DNA of 64,000 nucleotides. It comes from Manduca sexta (taxonomy: Eukaryota > Arthropoda > Insecta > Lepidoptera > Sphingidae). The number at the start of each line of letters is the position of its first letter. Position 1 is the stretch's first letter. The notes beneath the pieces are model-generated. The model worked only from the letters and a program-made list of their open reading frames with translations. It ran no database searches and had not been told where the DNA came from. Made by a program: the position numbers and the translations under genes. Shown here piece after piece: positions 1-11,153 of this stretch. The stretch lies in contig NC_051141.1 in NCBI RefSeq assembly GCF_014839805.1, forward strand, positions 16,810,777 through 16,874,776. Direction: 5' to 3'.

Positions 1-1080
1 TGACATCTGTCTTGCGTCAATGTAACTTCTGTAAGATTAACTCATTCAAGAATTAATAAGAACCTCGATTTACAACGAACGAAGAATACTGTATGTTGAT
101 TTATGCATTTAAAATGTAAAATAGCCTTAGATTTTACTACATAAGTATAAAAAAACTGTTCCTGTATTGCAGCTACACGTTTTTGAATGGTTTATGATAC
201 CAACCAACGATGGTTGACCTGTCATGGTTTATTTTGTACTTTCGTATTTGTTTACTAGCATTTGCTAGAGACATCTGTTGTTTCAAAATAAAAATGCGTT
301 TAATTTTTTTTCGCAGATGGCAACACGTAAATATAGAAGTACGTACACAATACACATCACGGTACAGAGGAGTCACCACGATATAGAATGCAAATATAAA
401 TAGGAAGTGCCATTCGTTGGTAAGCGTATCACTCGAGAACAGCAGAACCGACTTGGTTAAATCTTATTTTTGAAATGCCCTTAATATTTCGAATAGAATT
501 TGAGAATATTGGAACAAACGAGAATTATTTCAAGTGTTTTTCCCATGGGATTTTCCTATGAATTCGCGACGATAACCAGTGATCTGAAATTTGGATTTAC
601 TTGTTTATGTTTAATGTTTTAATGGTCCTTTGTGGATTTTTTTTTTACACCTAAATTATGCGACGAGCTTCCTGCGTTCTTCTTGATAAACGACACGACA
701 GCCCATAAACAATAATACCATGCAGTATATTGAATTACAATACACTGCATGGCGCTATTACAACATACTAATTTCCAATATCACTGACTCCAATGTCATA
801 TATTATCCTGCCATGTGAGTGATCTGTACCTAATTATCATTGCTTATATAAGTTGTGATTGTGCACGTAAACCCATGCAGAAAGGAACACCTAAAAACAT
901 ATAAGTTTTTTGGTATTAATAGACTATCCAAGAGGCCCATTACCTGTAAGTACCTGTCCTTATAAGTTTGTATGTTGTGTGATGGAATATTCTTCGTCAC
1001 ACCTGATCACTGAGTGCGAGTAAGGATTATAGCAATGTCTAAACATTGTTTTTCCACGTACTGTAACTACAAGACAAATA
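1..1080. other. AT-rich DNA without a recognised gene
   Basis: I see no supported coding region here. A near-perfect short palindrome (CCATGCAGT...ACTGCATGG) lies at 718-752. A donor-like GTAAGC follows cattcgttg near 420, so part of this stretch could be a noncoding exon upstream of the first hairpin cluster, but nothing proves it. Confidence 0.4.
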
Positions 1081-1088
1081 AAATGAAC

Positions 1089-1180
1089 AGCTCAATCCTT
1101 ATTGAAGTGCAATTGACACGGCTAGGGACTCTGTATGCCACATGAGTCCCTTGTTTGTTTCAATATCATTTTGATAAGTT
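1089..1180 (+). ncRNA. Hairpin copy 1 of the AATTGAC/GGGAGTC family
   Basis: The core runs from AATTGAC (1111-1117) to caat (1164). The upper arm is AGGGACTC (1124-1131) paired with GAGTCCCT (1144-1151) around a 12-nt loop. Compared with copies 4-7 the sixth base pair is flipped from G-C to C-G, so both strands changed together and pairing was kept. A purine-rich GAAAGAAGAAAA block follows at about 1225. The function is unknown. It could be part of a structured noncoding RNA, or a palindromic repeat. Confidence 0.55.
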
Positions 1181-2129
1181 TGTCTGCTTAAGTCCAATAC
1201 GTGTGAAGATTAGAAGCTAACATCGAAAGAAGAAAATTCAATAGATTTGCAACAACACTGGTACCGTCTCCTTCCAGTAGACGTGGCCTCATTTTTTAAC
1301 AATTGCTAGCGCCACGCCGCGCGTTTATTTAAACGTGCGCCTGCTCGGGCCGAATCTACAGTTCCGCGCTGCAGCGATATTTTTAAAATACCATTGCAGG
1401 TATTAAGATGCAAGTTTTGGAGTAATCAATATCCTTGTCAAATCTCGGATAGAGCATTATGGGATTCTCTTGAAAATCAAAAGAAAAAATAAAATCTAAT
1501 ACCTACCTGGTTGGATAGAAGACCTCAAAAATGCTTTGGTAGTGCAATGGAATTTCATGTAATGTTCTAATGATCCCGTAAAAAATGTAAGTATATGCTA
1601 TATTAAAAACTTGAAAAAATTAATCACTTGATATGTTTACTAATTTGATATGTTAAATAATTCGTGTTTTCTTCAGTTTATGCAATATTTTTAGTTTTGT
1701 TTTATGTTTCATTTTGGTGTTTAGCGACGTTTTTTAAGCTAGTTTCTTTACAGCATCTATACCCAATATGCGGCCCGCTTAGCTTTTCTTTTCTTAAAAA
1801 TTATTTAAAATAAAGAAACTTTTCCAAAGATCTATTCTATAAAATAAAAACATTTGATTAATTGTACTTATTTCTAACTTTTTATATAAAGAAAACGTAT
1901 AATTCTAATTATGTGATAAGATACTAAAGAAAATCAATGAATTTATGTTTTAGCCCGAGGCACTATAACTAAGATATTTTGCGGCCCGCATACCAAAAAC
2001 TTTAGCACGGCTGCATTAGAGACTAGAGTGACGCCGTTAGCATCGCGTTTCTTTTGGTTCGAAACGATAGGTCTGTCCCCGAAAATTTACATTTTCAATT
2101 CCTCCCTATCTTTCTATTTGATTAATTTC

Positions 2130-2360
2130 GTTGCGGGATAATGACAAACTAGTTTTCCCTGAGACTCGCCGAGCTTCCCTACTCGGTGTCATAAAATGCG
2201 TGCCACTGCTGCTCCTGGCTTACAGGAGTTGTAGTGGTGGGTGTGAGGGCGGGAAAGTCTTTGTCCCCGAGAATTCGAAAATTTATTTTTTTTGGTATTT
2301 TTTTCAAATTCAGATTTGGAGTAGTGGAAAATCCTTTAAATCAATCACAACATAGTAAAA
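2130..2360. repeat. Dispersed repeat of the 'actcgccgagc' family, copy 1
   Basis: The segment carries gataatgacaaactag, ccctgagactcgccgagc and the trinucleotide-rich tacaggagttgtagtggtgggtgtgagg. Related pieces recur near 59110-59260 and 61625-61790 in this window, the last with a GCTCGGCGAGT palindrome. The 74-codon open frame across it has no recognisable protein similarity and is treated as noise. Confidence 0.5.
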
Positions 2361-2699
2361 GGTAGAAGAGGTTTAAAGCGCTGCATCGTCTGCAAGATTT
2401 AAAACTTCACAGTTAAAATGAAGAAAATGTGACGATTTCTGGTCTTGTAAAACTGACTGGATTTGAAATTTTGTTAAGATAATCAAATTTATTTAACAGT
2501 AAATAAACGATATGAGAGTAAACATTGAATTCTTATTTATTGTATGTAGGTACGTATCTACTGTAAGTCAATGACAATTATCATCATTAAAGCTAGATTC
2601 GTACCTCTACGTTAAGGTTAGGGAAATTTTTGTAGACACCCATGTTTTCTACAAATGTAGGACCGAAGCTAGCTATATGGATTTTACACACGCACATGC

Positions 2700-2945
2700 A
2701 TACACACCCCTTTATCTAAAGGGTAGGCAGAGCTGCAACTGGTGCACTCACTTCTACGCTAAGTTCGTCCTATAATGTGATAGGGGGTGAGCCTATCACC
2801 ATATCCGACCCAAACTTCATACTCCGGGCTGGTACTGAGTAGAAAACCCCAATATCACCTTCCCGATCCGGGATGGACCTCGAGACTTCATCACTGCAGT
2901 CGTACCGTAATACAGCTACAACACCGGACAGACACACACATATAT
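2700..2945 (-). mobile_element. tRNA-derived lepidopteran SINE (diverged)
   Basis: Read on the minus strand, the left part resembles a tRNA-type pol III promoter: a GTAGCTGTATTACGG box-A-like region and a degenerate box-B-like AGGTCCATCCCGG. The body (gtgatagggggtgagcctatcacc, tccgggctggtactgagtagaaa) is shared with the SINE at 60143-60329 in the opposite orientation. An (AC)n-rich stretch lies at one edge. The family name is not certain from sequence alone. Confidence 0.65.
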
Positions 2946-4300
2946 AATATGTATAATGGGCATGTATATTAAATATAAAACTATATAGTTGTACCTATTT
3001 TAGTAGAGGCACCTATTTAAACACACTACTCATGCTTGCAAGAACTAATAATAATATAACTATGCAAATATAATGATAAATGATAGAGTAAACCTCAAAA
3101 AACAATAATTGTAAAAAGGCTCCCAACGCGAGCGTGTGAGTCTCTTGTGCTAACTTGCTACTTTTTTCACCTACATTATGGGTCATTGAGTATTTATATA
3201 ACCTTTAAGTATGATCCATTTTGCCTTCATTCTTCAAGCACAGCTTGAGAAGACAAAAATATATGCTAAAATTCCAGTAAAATAGTAGGTATATTTGGGA
3301 TATAAAATTCCAGTATATTGTATGTATATTTGGGATGAGAATCGAACGCTGTATGTCCTTCTTAAATTTCTATTCATGAGGGTCCTCCCTCGCCCAACAT
3401 AACATACCGTATATAATGTATCAAACCATGATTTGTAATTAAAATATAATATAATTCGTTTTTTGAGATTAAGAATGTCTTCCCGAATTCCGAACGATAT
3501 TCAGGATTGTTTTTTACAGTTGGCAATATCGGAGAATACATCACACGCGTACTACATGGCGCGAATTTCGTTTTATTTAATTTAATTCAATTTATTTTAA
3601 TTGTGACCAAATTTATTGTGTATAAATCGCTGGCTCACTATTACATGATTCTATGATATAACTTTTGTACAAATTGTATTATAAATAGTATATCTATATC
3701 ACATTCTTCTATGTCTCCTTCAGTAAAAAATTCCAATAATCCCTGCAATTAAACAGAGCGGGAACCATATTTTTTTTAATAACCATAAAATTTTAAATCT
3801 CAGTTTTCCCACATAAGTAAAAAATTTACGAATTTACTTACCATAGTGAACCAGCGATATAATAATTTTATTTAATAAATACGATTATGTGCTCTTAGCC
3901 GGTTGCATAATGCAGACCAAGAGCTAATAGTGAGTTAGCTTAACTCGCATAGACGAGATATTTGTTCATACTTGTGTGCATACTGAGAACTGTGTTGCCT
4001 AAACTGTGCAATCTGTAGTTTTCTCATCTCTATGAGCTGAACTAAACAAACTAAACTCAATTTTGTAATGCAACCGGCCTTAACAATTAATCAGAAATTG
4101 TAACATAGTATATTATAAATTTTGTTAAATAATATTATTGAATATTAAACACATCATATGTGGGGACACATTTATATAAAATGTTATGTTGCCGTAAGGT
4201 TCAAGATGTCTTAAATGTAGAACCTTTTTTTATTGACAAATGTACCTAAATAAGAGCGCAAAAATATTTGACTGACAAAAAACAGAAGAAGAACAAGAGA
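2946..4300. other. AT-rich intergenic or intronic DNA
   Basis: Apart from low-complexity AT runs I see nothing I can support here. It lies between hairpin copies 1 and 2 and may be an intron of a hairpin-bearing transcript. Confidence 0.4.
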
Positions 4301-4311
4301 AGAGTATTAAA

Positions 4312-4398
4312 AGCTCATTGAGGTGTAATTGACATGAGGAAGGAGTCTGTTTTCCGTGCATGACTCTTTGCTTGTGTTAATACCACTTCATTGGAGCT
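4312..4398 (+). ncRNA. Hairpin copy 2 (longest visible stem)
   Basis: The lower stem AGCTC (4312-4316) pairs with GAGCT (4394-4398). GGTG/CCAC and TAATTGACA/TGTTAATA follow, then AAGGAGTC (4340-4347) pairs with GACTCTTT (4362-4369) through one G-T wobble. The whole arm is about 35-40 nt per side. The flanks are purine-rich (GAAGAAGAACAAGAGAAGAG just upstream). This extended pairing defines how far the family's structure reaches beyond the core. Confidence 0.6.
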
Positions 4399-4527
4399 AT
4401 GTTCAGGAAATAATGCAAGAGAAAAGTTCCGACGTAGATAATTTAAACAATAGCGCATCTGTAAATAATTGTTCATTTTATTATCAAGTGCAAGTGAAAA
4501 GAAGAGAATATTGAAGAATGATAAATG

Positions 4528-4616
4528 AGCTCTTTGAGGCTAAATTGACTTGTGTAGGTAGTCTGTCTTTAACGCACGTCTACCTGCATACAGTCAATAA
4601 CGCTTCATAGGTGCTA
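4528..4616 (+). ncRNA. Hairpin copy 3 (compensated GTAGGTAG/CTACCT stem)
   Basis: AATTGAC (4543-4549) pairs with GTCAAT near 4592-4597. The upper arm GTAGGTAGTC (4554-4563) faces GTCTACCTGC (4578-4587). Where most copies have a G-C pair this one has T-A on the two strands, a compensatory difference. GAAGAATGATAAA precedes it. It is only about 130 nt downstream of copy 2, so two hairpins may lie in neighbouring exons or one long exon. Confidence 0.6.
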
Positions 4617-4619
4617 TCA

Positions 4620-5290
4620 ACTATCAAGGACAATAATATGAACAATGTGAATCGATGTGAAGACAAATCTAAATAATAGTATGCCTTTACTTATATTATT
4701 GTGATGTTTTTCCTATATATTTAATTTTTGGTGTTAAATGAAAAAATAATTGAAAATTCAAGAACGGTAAAAGAGCAAGAAGCAAGCTGTCAATTGAGTG
4801 GAGCAGGATGCATTTTTTACTTGCACGATTTTGCTAGAATATCAGTCCATTGGTGCCATGAAGTAACATAACAATTATTTTTTCCTGTAGAAATTTTCAT
4901 TTTATTACGTTCTAGAGATAAGTTTGTCGCTCCGACGCACGACTGGAGTTTACTCCTGAGGTACGATGTCTTGGAATATGCAATAGAGAAAGAAAATAAA
5001 CATTTAAATATAACAGTATAAACGCATCTCACATAATATTGAACACATGTATGTATTCTTAATAATGTGAATAAGGTCGATTATGTCGGTAACATTATGA
5101 TTGACAGAAATATAAACTCAAAGTGAAATGTCGGCCAGGAAGGTACATTGTGCAGAAAAATGTAACGCTTTTGAGTTAAGGCTTGTAAAAATTAATTTAT
5201 TGCAATATAACCAATGAGCGTATATTAAATCGATTGTTAAGGAGTAAACTCTAAAAATTGTTAAGGCGCCAAATAAGTTAGGCAATTACG
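4620..5290. other. AT-rich DNA without a recognised gene
   Basis: No coding region, RNA gene or identifiable repeat is evident between hairpin copy 3 and the duplicated segment that begins near 5300. Confidence 0.4.
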
Positions 5291-5299
5291 AAAAAAAAT

Positions 5300-6135
5300 T
5301 ACAATGAAATTTGCTATTGATTGAAACGATTTGATTATTATTTTTTTGTTTTATTCTTTATTTACTACTTATATTCTTTAAGGAACCTACAATCTACATT
5401 ATCTCAGAGTGTTTAATGTCTACCGTTACTTTTCACTTCGAGAACTGACGGTAAAGCTGCGACTAAATGAGATATATATTTATTTTCTTACAGTGTCCTT
5501 CAAAGAGAAAAATATAAAAAAACTCAGTGAAGGGAAATTGACTTACGTAGGGAGTCTGTATTCCATAGGACTCCCTGCTCGGGTCAATTACCTTTAGCTG
5601 AAGTTTATTATCAACGCAAGCGTCAAGATTCATCGTCGCCGAATATTAGAAAACAGATCATTGGAAGAAGAAACAAAGAAAATTTTATTTTTGTTTGCTA
5701 GGCCGGGCCATTTGTTATCCAATTACACAGTTATAGCTGGGTGGGCAGTTGCACTTGGAATAAAAATTAAAAATAAAAAAAAAATAAAAAAAAAAAAAAA
5801 ATTTTGCCATTTTATTTTAGGGCATTGGAAAGTTGTAAGTACATACATAAAAATCTAGATTTTATCAATCGAGAATTTAGAAAAGCCGTATTAAACGTCA
5901 AAACGCAATACCCAGGTACATCGGCAAGATTTAGAACTTCAAAGTTCAAACAATTAAAATATGAACATACAAGACCAGTATTTATACGGTCCAACGTATT
6001 AAGAACTTTTATTCATATTTGTATAACTTTAAATATTCTATAGATAAATTATATGTCTTTATTTTTATTAAACAATTTTAATTTGATTTTTCATCTACTT
6101 TAGTACCTACGCTTAGGTGTAGGCAGGCTAATGTT
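5300..6135 (+). repeat. Duplicated hairpin-bearing segment, copy A
   Basis: This segment is paralogous to 8110-8945. Shared landmarks in order are gagaactgacggtaaagctg, a pyrimidine-rich acceptor-like tatttattttcttacag, the hairpin, a GAAGAAGAAACAAAGAAAA purine block, tttgtttgctagg, a donor-like GTAAGTAC after ggaaagtt (near 5834), aacttcaaagttcaaacaa, and a shared tgtctttatttttattaaac 3' region. Retained splice-site-like signals at matching places suggest duplicated exons of a noncoding transcript on the + strand. No meaningful protein frame spans it. Confidence 0.55.
5523..5600 (+). ncRNA. Hairpin copy 4
   Basis: AATTGAC (5536-5542) pairs with GTCAATT (5583-5589), and AGGGAGTC (5549-5556) pairs with GACTCCCT (5569-5576) around a 12-nt loop. 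The upper stem is perfectly paired. The copy lies inside duplicated segment A, in an exon-like block after a cttacag acceptor-like site. Confidence 0.62.
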
Positions 6136-6703
6136 AAAATAAATAAAAATATGATCTTCGAAGAATTGACTTAAGTAGACGAAATTATTACAGGACTAGC
6201 TTCCGCCCGCAGCTTCGCCAGCGTGGATTTCGGACTTCAAAAATGGAGCCGGTCGCGAACGTTCGAGCATATTCGTTTAACGAAGCTACTCGCTAGGTGA
6301 TTCGCTAGCCTCTTGGTGCCAAGCAAGCCGCCTGCCTGTGCGTTCGCGACCTTATATATATTATACTAGCTTTTGCCCGCGGCTCCGCCCGCGTTATAAA
6401 GTTTTTCAGGCTAAAGTTTTCCGTTATAAAAGTAGTAGTTTCCCGGGAGCCTATGTTCTTCCCAGGGTCTCAAACTGTCTCCATACCAAATTTCATCTTA
6501 ATACGTTGGGTAGTTTTTGAGTTTAATACGTTCAGGCAGACAGATGCAGCGGGGGACTTTTGTTTTATAATATATTTTTTAGAACTTTTTAAGTGAAACA
6601 TTCCCGTCATACATCATTGTTGCATAACTTTAATCGTTTACGCAGCGCAGGCAACGGAAGCTCTCAAAACTCATAATTTTCCCCGGTTTTGCAACATGTT
6701 TCA

Positions 6704-7312
6704 TTACTGCTCCGCTCCTATTGGTCATAGCGTGATGATATATAACTTTGAGCACTCCACAAACAAAGTACTATTCAACACAAAAATATATTTCAGTTTG
6801 AATCGGTAGTTCCTGAGATTAGACATTACTGCTCCGCTCCTATTGAATATAGCGTGATGATATATAGCCTATAGCACTCCACGAACAAAGGGCTATCCAA
6901 CGTAAAAAGAATTTTTCAGTTTGGACCGGTAGTTCCTGAGATTAGCCATTACTGCCTCGCTCCTATTGGGTATAGCGTAATGATATATAGCCTATAGCAC
7001 TCCACGAACAAAGGGCTATCCAACGCAAAAGAATTTTTCAGTTTGGACCGGTAGTTCCTGAGATTAGCCATTACTGCCCCGCTCCTATTGGGTATAGCGT
7101 GATGATATATAGCCTATAGCACTCCACGAACAAAGGGCTATCCAACGCAAAAAGAATTTTTCAGTTTGGACCGGTAGTTCCTGAGATTAGCCATTACTGC
7201 CCCGCTCCTATTGGGTATAGCGTGATGATATATAGCCTATAGCACTCCACGAACAAAGGGCTATCCAACGCAAAAAGAATTTTTCAGTTTGGACCGGTAG
7301 TTCCTGAGATTA
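6704..7312 (+). repeat. Tandem array of five units of about 122 bp
   Basis: Each unit begins ttactgc(t/c)(c/t)cgctcctattg and ends tagttcctgagattag(a/c)ca. Units start near 6704, 6826, 6949, 7070 and 7193. Units 2-5 are nearly identical and unit 1 is more diverged, as expected for recent expansion from one end. The array lies inside the dispersed element at 6195-7404. Confidence 0.85.
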
Positions 7313-7317
7313 GCGCG

Positions 7318-7376
7318 TTCAAACAAACAAACAAACAAACAAACAAACAAACAAACAAACAAACAAACAAACAAAC
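7318..7376 (+). repeat. (CAAA)n microsatellite
   Basis: About fifteen uninterrupted CAAA units form the tail region of the preceding dispersed element. Confidence 0.95.
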
Positions 7377-7699
7377 TCTTCAGCTTTATATAATAGTATA
7401 GATACAAAAATAATCCTTATAGCATGATTCAGTATTCACGCGTGATGGCTTATTATTAGCGTATTTCATGTATAACTTTGGTGTTTCTATACCGATTTCT
7501 ATGATTCTTTTTTATGGAATATTTAATAATGTTAACTTTTTTTAATTAGGGATGACTGAGAGTGTTATAAACGTAAGAGTAGACAAATATAATAAGAAAG
7601 CTTCGAACTGCTAAGTTATCGGGAGTTACACGTGTTATTGTGAGTCAACCATAAAAGATAGACATATGCTGTCGTGGGATATTTTTTATATAATTTTAA

Positions 7700-7960
7700 G
7701 GAGAACATTTTCATCATACATGATTTCTGTGTAGCTTTAACCATTAAGGTTGCACACGCGACGGAAGCTTAAAAAATTGAGTAACTTCTCTCGTTTTCCC
7801 AACATTTCCCTTCACTGCTCTGCTCCTATTAATTGTAGCGTGATGAAACGTATACTATAACCAGCTCAGGAGTATGAAAAATAATTGTACCAAGTTTCGT
7901 TAAAATCCGTCGAGTAGTTTTTGTTTCTATAACGGTTATACAGACAGACAGATAGATAAA
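7700..7960 (+). repeat. Diverged fragment related to the 6195-7404 element
   Basis: It shares tcatcatacatgatt, cactgctctgctcctatt, tagcgtgatgaaa and a (CAGA)n-like cagacagacagatagat with the neighbouring element, with many substitutions and no GC-rich head. It is probably an older member of the same superfamily. Confidence 0.5.
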
Positions 7961-8109
7961 AAATTTACTAATTGCATTTTTGGCATCAGTATCGATCCCT
8001 AATCACCCCCTGATAGTTATTTTGGAAATATATTTCATGTACAGAATTGACCTCTCTACAGATTTTTTATAAGTATAGATTAGTGGATGTTAGTAAAAAA
8101 ATGTTAAGT

Positions 8110-8945
8110 TGATGAAAAAGTTACCCAATTCCAAAAAAAAAAAAATTAATTTGATTGTTTTTTTTTTTATTATCTGAGTGTTTTATATCCACTGTTATTT
8201 TTCAGTTCGAGAACTGACGGTAAAGCTGCGACCAAATGAGAAATATATTCTTTTTTCTCTTACAGTTGTATCCTTCAAAAAGAAAAATATCAAAATCTCA
8301 GTGAAGGGAAATTGACTTACGTAGGGAGTCTGTATTCCACAGGACTCCCTACTCGGGTCAATTACCTTTAGCTGAGATTACATAATCAACGCTAGCGTCA
8401 AGATTTATCGGCGCTGAATATTAGAGACCAGATCATCGAAAGAAGAAACAAAGAAAACTCTATTTTTGTTTGCTAGGCTCGGCTATCTGTTATCCACACA
8501 CATACACATACATATACACAGTTACAGCTGTGTCGGCAGTTTGACTTTCAATATCTTTTTACCATTTCATGAGTTCAGGCCTTGGAAAATAGGAGGTAAG
8601 AACATATCAATCCAAATAATTTAGAAAACTCGAATTAGGAAACAAAACGCTATACTCAGATGCATTAAAAATGTTGAGAACTTCAAAGTTCAAACAAATA
8701 AAATGTTATTATAAGTCCAATATTTATACAGTCCAAAGGATTAAGAACTTGTATTAATATTTTTATAACTTTAAATATACTATAATAAAGTAAAATGTGT
8801 CTTTATTTTTATTAAACAATTCGAATTTTACTTTTCTTCTACACGCCTACGCTACACTAGTACGCTTAGCAATAGGTGCTAGGTAAGTGTGGGTGTCGGC
8901 AGGCTACCTTAAGTATAAATAAATGAAATAAGGTTCTTCGGAGAA
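8110..8945 (+). repeat. Duplicated hairpin-bearing segment, copy B
   Basis: This is the paralogue of 5300-6135. It keeps an acceptor-like tttttctcttacag, the hairpin, the GAAGAAACAAAGAAAA block, tttgtttgctagg, a donor-like GTAAGAAC at the position matching copy A, aacttcaaagttcaaaca, and an AATAAAGTAAAATG stretch before tgtctttatttttattaaac. A (CA)n-like insertion near 8498-8520 distinguishes it. The two copies probably arose by local duplication. Confidence 0.55.
8297..8375 (+). ncRNA. Hairpin copy 5
   Basis: AATTGAC (8310-8316) pairs with GTCAATT (8357-8363), and AGGGAGTC (8323-8330) pairs with GACTCCCT (8343-8350). It is nearly identical to copy 4, while the sequence around the shared hairpin in the two duplicated segments has drifted more than the hairpin itself. 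Confidence 0.62.
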
Positions 8946-9374
8946 TTGATATTTATTACAGGATTAGTTGTTATTTTGGTTAAGAATACAGAAATTGTTT
9001 ACACCATTATTATTACTACCAGTTAGTAAAATATAAAATACAGAATTATGGGAATTATCCTAGCAAGCGATGTGATTGTAACACATAGTACTTTAGACAC
9101 ATTTAACTTTTGTATTTATATGCTATCTAAATGATTGCCCACGTTGGGAGGTCTGTAGTAGGAACTATTTTGTTATATGAAATTTCTGCTATAACTCATG
9201 CTCCTGCCTACCCACCTTAGCCTCGAGTGGAAAGCTGAGTAGGTAAATCCATTTTGTCCTGGGTGTACATAGCTAAAATGACTCTGTCGATCTAGATCTA
9301 GTTTGCCATTTTAGAACCTGAAGCTAAGCTAAAGTTCAGCACATTTGTACTTTTGACAACTAAGGTCGAAAAAG

Positions 9375-10146
9375 CAGAGATGTGAATTATTTGAAATACT
9401 TACATGTATTTTAAATATAAATACAAAATTCAAAATACTTATTTTAATTTTATATTCTAAATACTTTTTTCGAAATGTATTTAGTATTTTATTTTAAATA
9501 CTTTATATAAATATTTTGTATTAGTAAGATACAAAATTTTTAATTTTGTATCTTACAAATACAAATACATCTTCTAAATACAAAAAGATGTTAAATTTTT
9601 AATTCATTCTTATTTTTCATTCATCCAAAATTAGTTCATTTATGAACACTCTGATCGTGATTCTTAATGTGGTCACTATTGTCACCACAAACAATATTAA
9701 GCCAACATTGCGCATCAAACAAATTTGAGGTCAATAGCGATGACTACATTAGATCTGGAAACCCTACAATATTTAAAAGATGAAGACAATGCTTTAGAAT
9801 CCTTGAACAGATGTTCAAATGTAAAAAAAACTCTTCCTTAAATTTAATACCTGCTTACAAAGTTCTGCACCGGTTGAACGACTATTTTCATTCGGTATAA
9901 TTATTATGAGGCCCCATAGAATCAACATGAAAGATGAACTCTTGGAACAAACATTAGTATTAAAATCAGTTAAATAAGTACAAGGTTTTTTATTTGGAAA
10001 ACATATTTTGAAATTACGTATCTTGCATTTTGTATTTAAATACTTTTATTGAAAAGTATTTTGTTTTTCTATTTTAAATAGTAAAGTAACAAAGCATTTG
10101 CATTTTGTATTTAAATACTTTTTCTAAACCATTTTTCACATCTCTG
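9375..10146 (+). mobile_element. hAT-superfamily transposon relic with intact ends
   Basis: The ends are CAGAGATGTGAA and its inverse TTCACATCTCTG. They are flanked by a perfect 8-bp target duplication, CGAAAAAG, at 9367-9374 and 10147-10154, the length typical of hAT elements. Subterminal DNA is packed with atttaaatact-type AT repeats. The middle holds a transposase remnant (9790-9975) matching the hAT C-terminal dimerisation region, with SSAPVERLFSFG and MRPHR motifs. At 772 bp the element is internally deleted and cannot be autonomous. Confidence 0.85.
9790..9975 (+). pseudogene. hAT transposase C-terminal remnant
   Basis: The translation gives SSAPVERLFSFG, then IMRPHRINMKDELLEQ and LVLKS, characteristic of the hAT dimerisation domain. 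Upstream domains (BED finger, catalytic core) are missing and the upstream frame is broken, so it is non-functional. Confidence 0.75.
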
Positions 10147-10434
10147 CGAAAAAGGTACCCATGGAAAAATTGCAGCAGCTTTCCTCAGTATAGTAAGCTT
10201 CGACCGACGAACGATTATATAATACTGGGGCATTTATGTGGCACGACTAAGACCGAGATAGACGTCTTAAAGCGATAAAACCGATGACAACCGGGAAATT
10301 GGATTTATCCGATGATTTATACAATGTAACAAATATTCAGTGGAAAATCCGTTATTGTTCCGGAATATTGAACTTTTTTTTTTATTTGAAAGCGCTAATA
10401 TCTGGACGTACCTATAGGTTCGAATAGAAAACAT

Positions 10435-10880
10435 ATTTAAATGTTTGAAAGTTACTTAATTTATCGGGGAAGGCTGTAGGGTATATATCATTGCGCTATG
10501 ACCATTGGGAGCAAAGCAGTAATAAAAAATGTTGGTAGAACTGGGAAAATTTATTCCGCTTCCGAGAGCTTCGAGCTTTCTTTGCGTACGCTAAGTAATC
10601 GGTTAAAGTTATGAAATAAAGACGGAAATGTTCCTGTTAAAAAGTTCTAAAAATATATTATTATAAAACAAAATACCCCGCCGCATCTGTCTGCCTGTCT
10701 GAGCTAAACTCAAAAACTACCCAACGGATTTAGATGACATTTGGTATGGATTAGTTTCAAACCTTGGACAGAAAAAAGGCTACTTTCTATCCCGGGACCT
10801 TTATAAGGGAAAACTTTATTTTTTGTTAAAAAACTATATCAGGCGGGCGGAGCCGCGAGTAACAGCTAGTATGTTTATAA
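10435..10880 (-). mobile_element. Lepidopteran 'ctagcttttgcccgcgg' repeat, reverse copy
   Basis: The reverse complement reads ctagctgttactcgcggctccgcccgcc, then the same internal blocks as 6365-6700 (aaatgtcatctaaatccgttgggtagttttt, agacaggcagacagatgcgg). One tandem unit remains near 10490-10530. It is diverged and has no coding potential. Confidence 0.65.
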
Positions 10881-11029
10881 ACAAAATAATAAAGTACAAT
10901 TAATGTGTACCTTATTTTGAGACCATGTACTTTTTTTTCCACAGCCAATTTACCAATGAACTTTATTTGCCAAAGGTGGCAACCCTAGTTACACTAGGAT
11001 GAAAGTGTTATTGACACTATATAGAATCA

Positions 11030-11153
11030 GTAATCTGTGTTTGGTACGATTTTTCACCTATATTGTTAGGTCCTCGCGCAGGGTCCTCGTTAGGTCTGCT
11101 TTTTATACGTCTGTGGAAAAATCAATCGGGAACGGGAGCCAGTGAATGAACAA
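11030..11153 (+). promoter_or_regulatory. Candidate promoter / noncoding first exon
   Basis: A locally GC-richer segment (gtcctcgcgcagggtcctcg, cgggaacgggagccag) ends in a strong donor-like sequence, caa|GTGAGTA, at 11153/11154. It lies upstream of PRP4 on the same strand and could be a 5' UTR exon spliced to the acceptor at 15129, but 4 kb separates them and transcript data are lacking. Confidence 0.25.

Larger units (their letters stand above)
6195..7404 (+). mobile_element. Lepidopteran 'ctagcttttgcccgcgg' repeat with internal tandem array
   Basis: The GC-rich head (ctagcttttgcccgcggctc) near 6367, preceded by a diverged relative near 6195, is a very common lepidopteran repeat signature. 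A conserved region (accaaatttcatcttaatacg, gggtagtttttgag, caggcagacagatg) follows, then five tandem units (6704-7312), a (CAAA)n run and a terminal ttcagctttatataatagtatagat. I see no transposase or reverse transcriptase in it. Class is uncertain: nonautonomous non-LTR or Helitron-like are both possible. Confidence 0.6.

Noticed and set aside
4554..4563. let-7-like GTAGGTAG in hairpin copy 3
   Set aside because: The match is too short and the rest of the arm does not resemble let-7; the same position differs in the other copies.
6704..7312. CRISPR-like regularly spaced repeat
   Set aside because: The units are head-to-tail tandem copies without unique spacers, in a eukaryotic mobile element.
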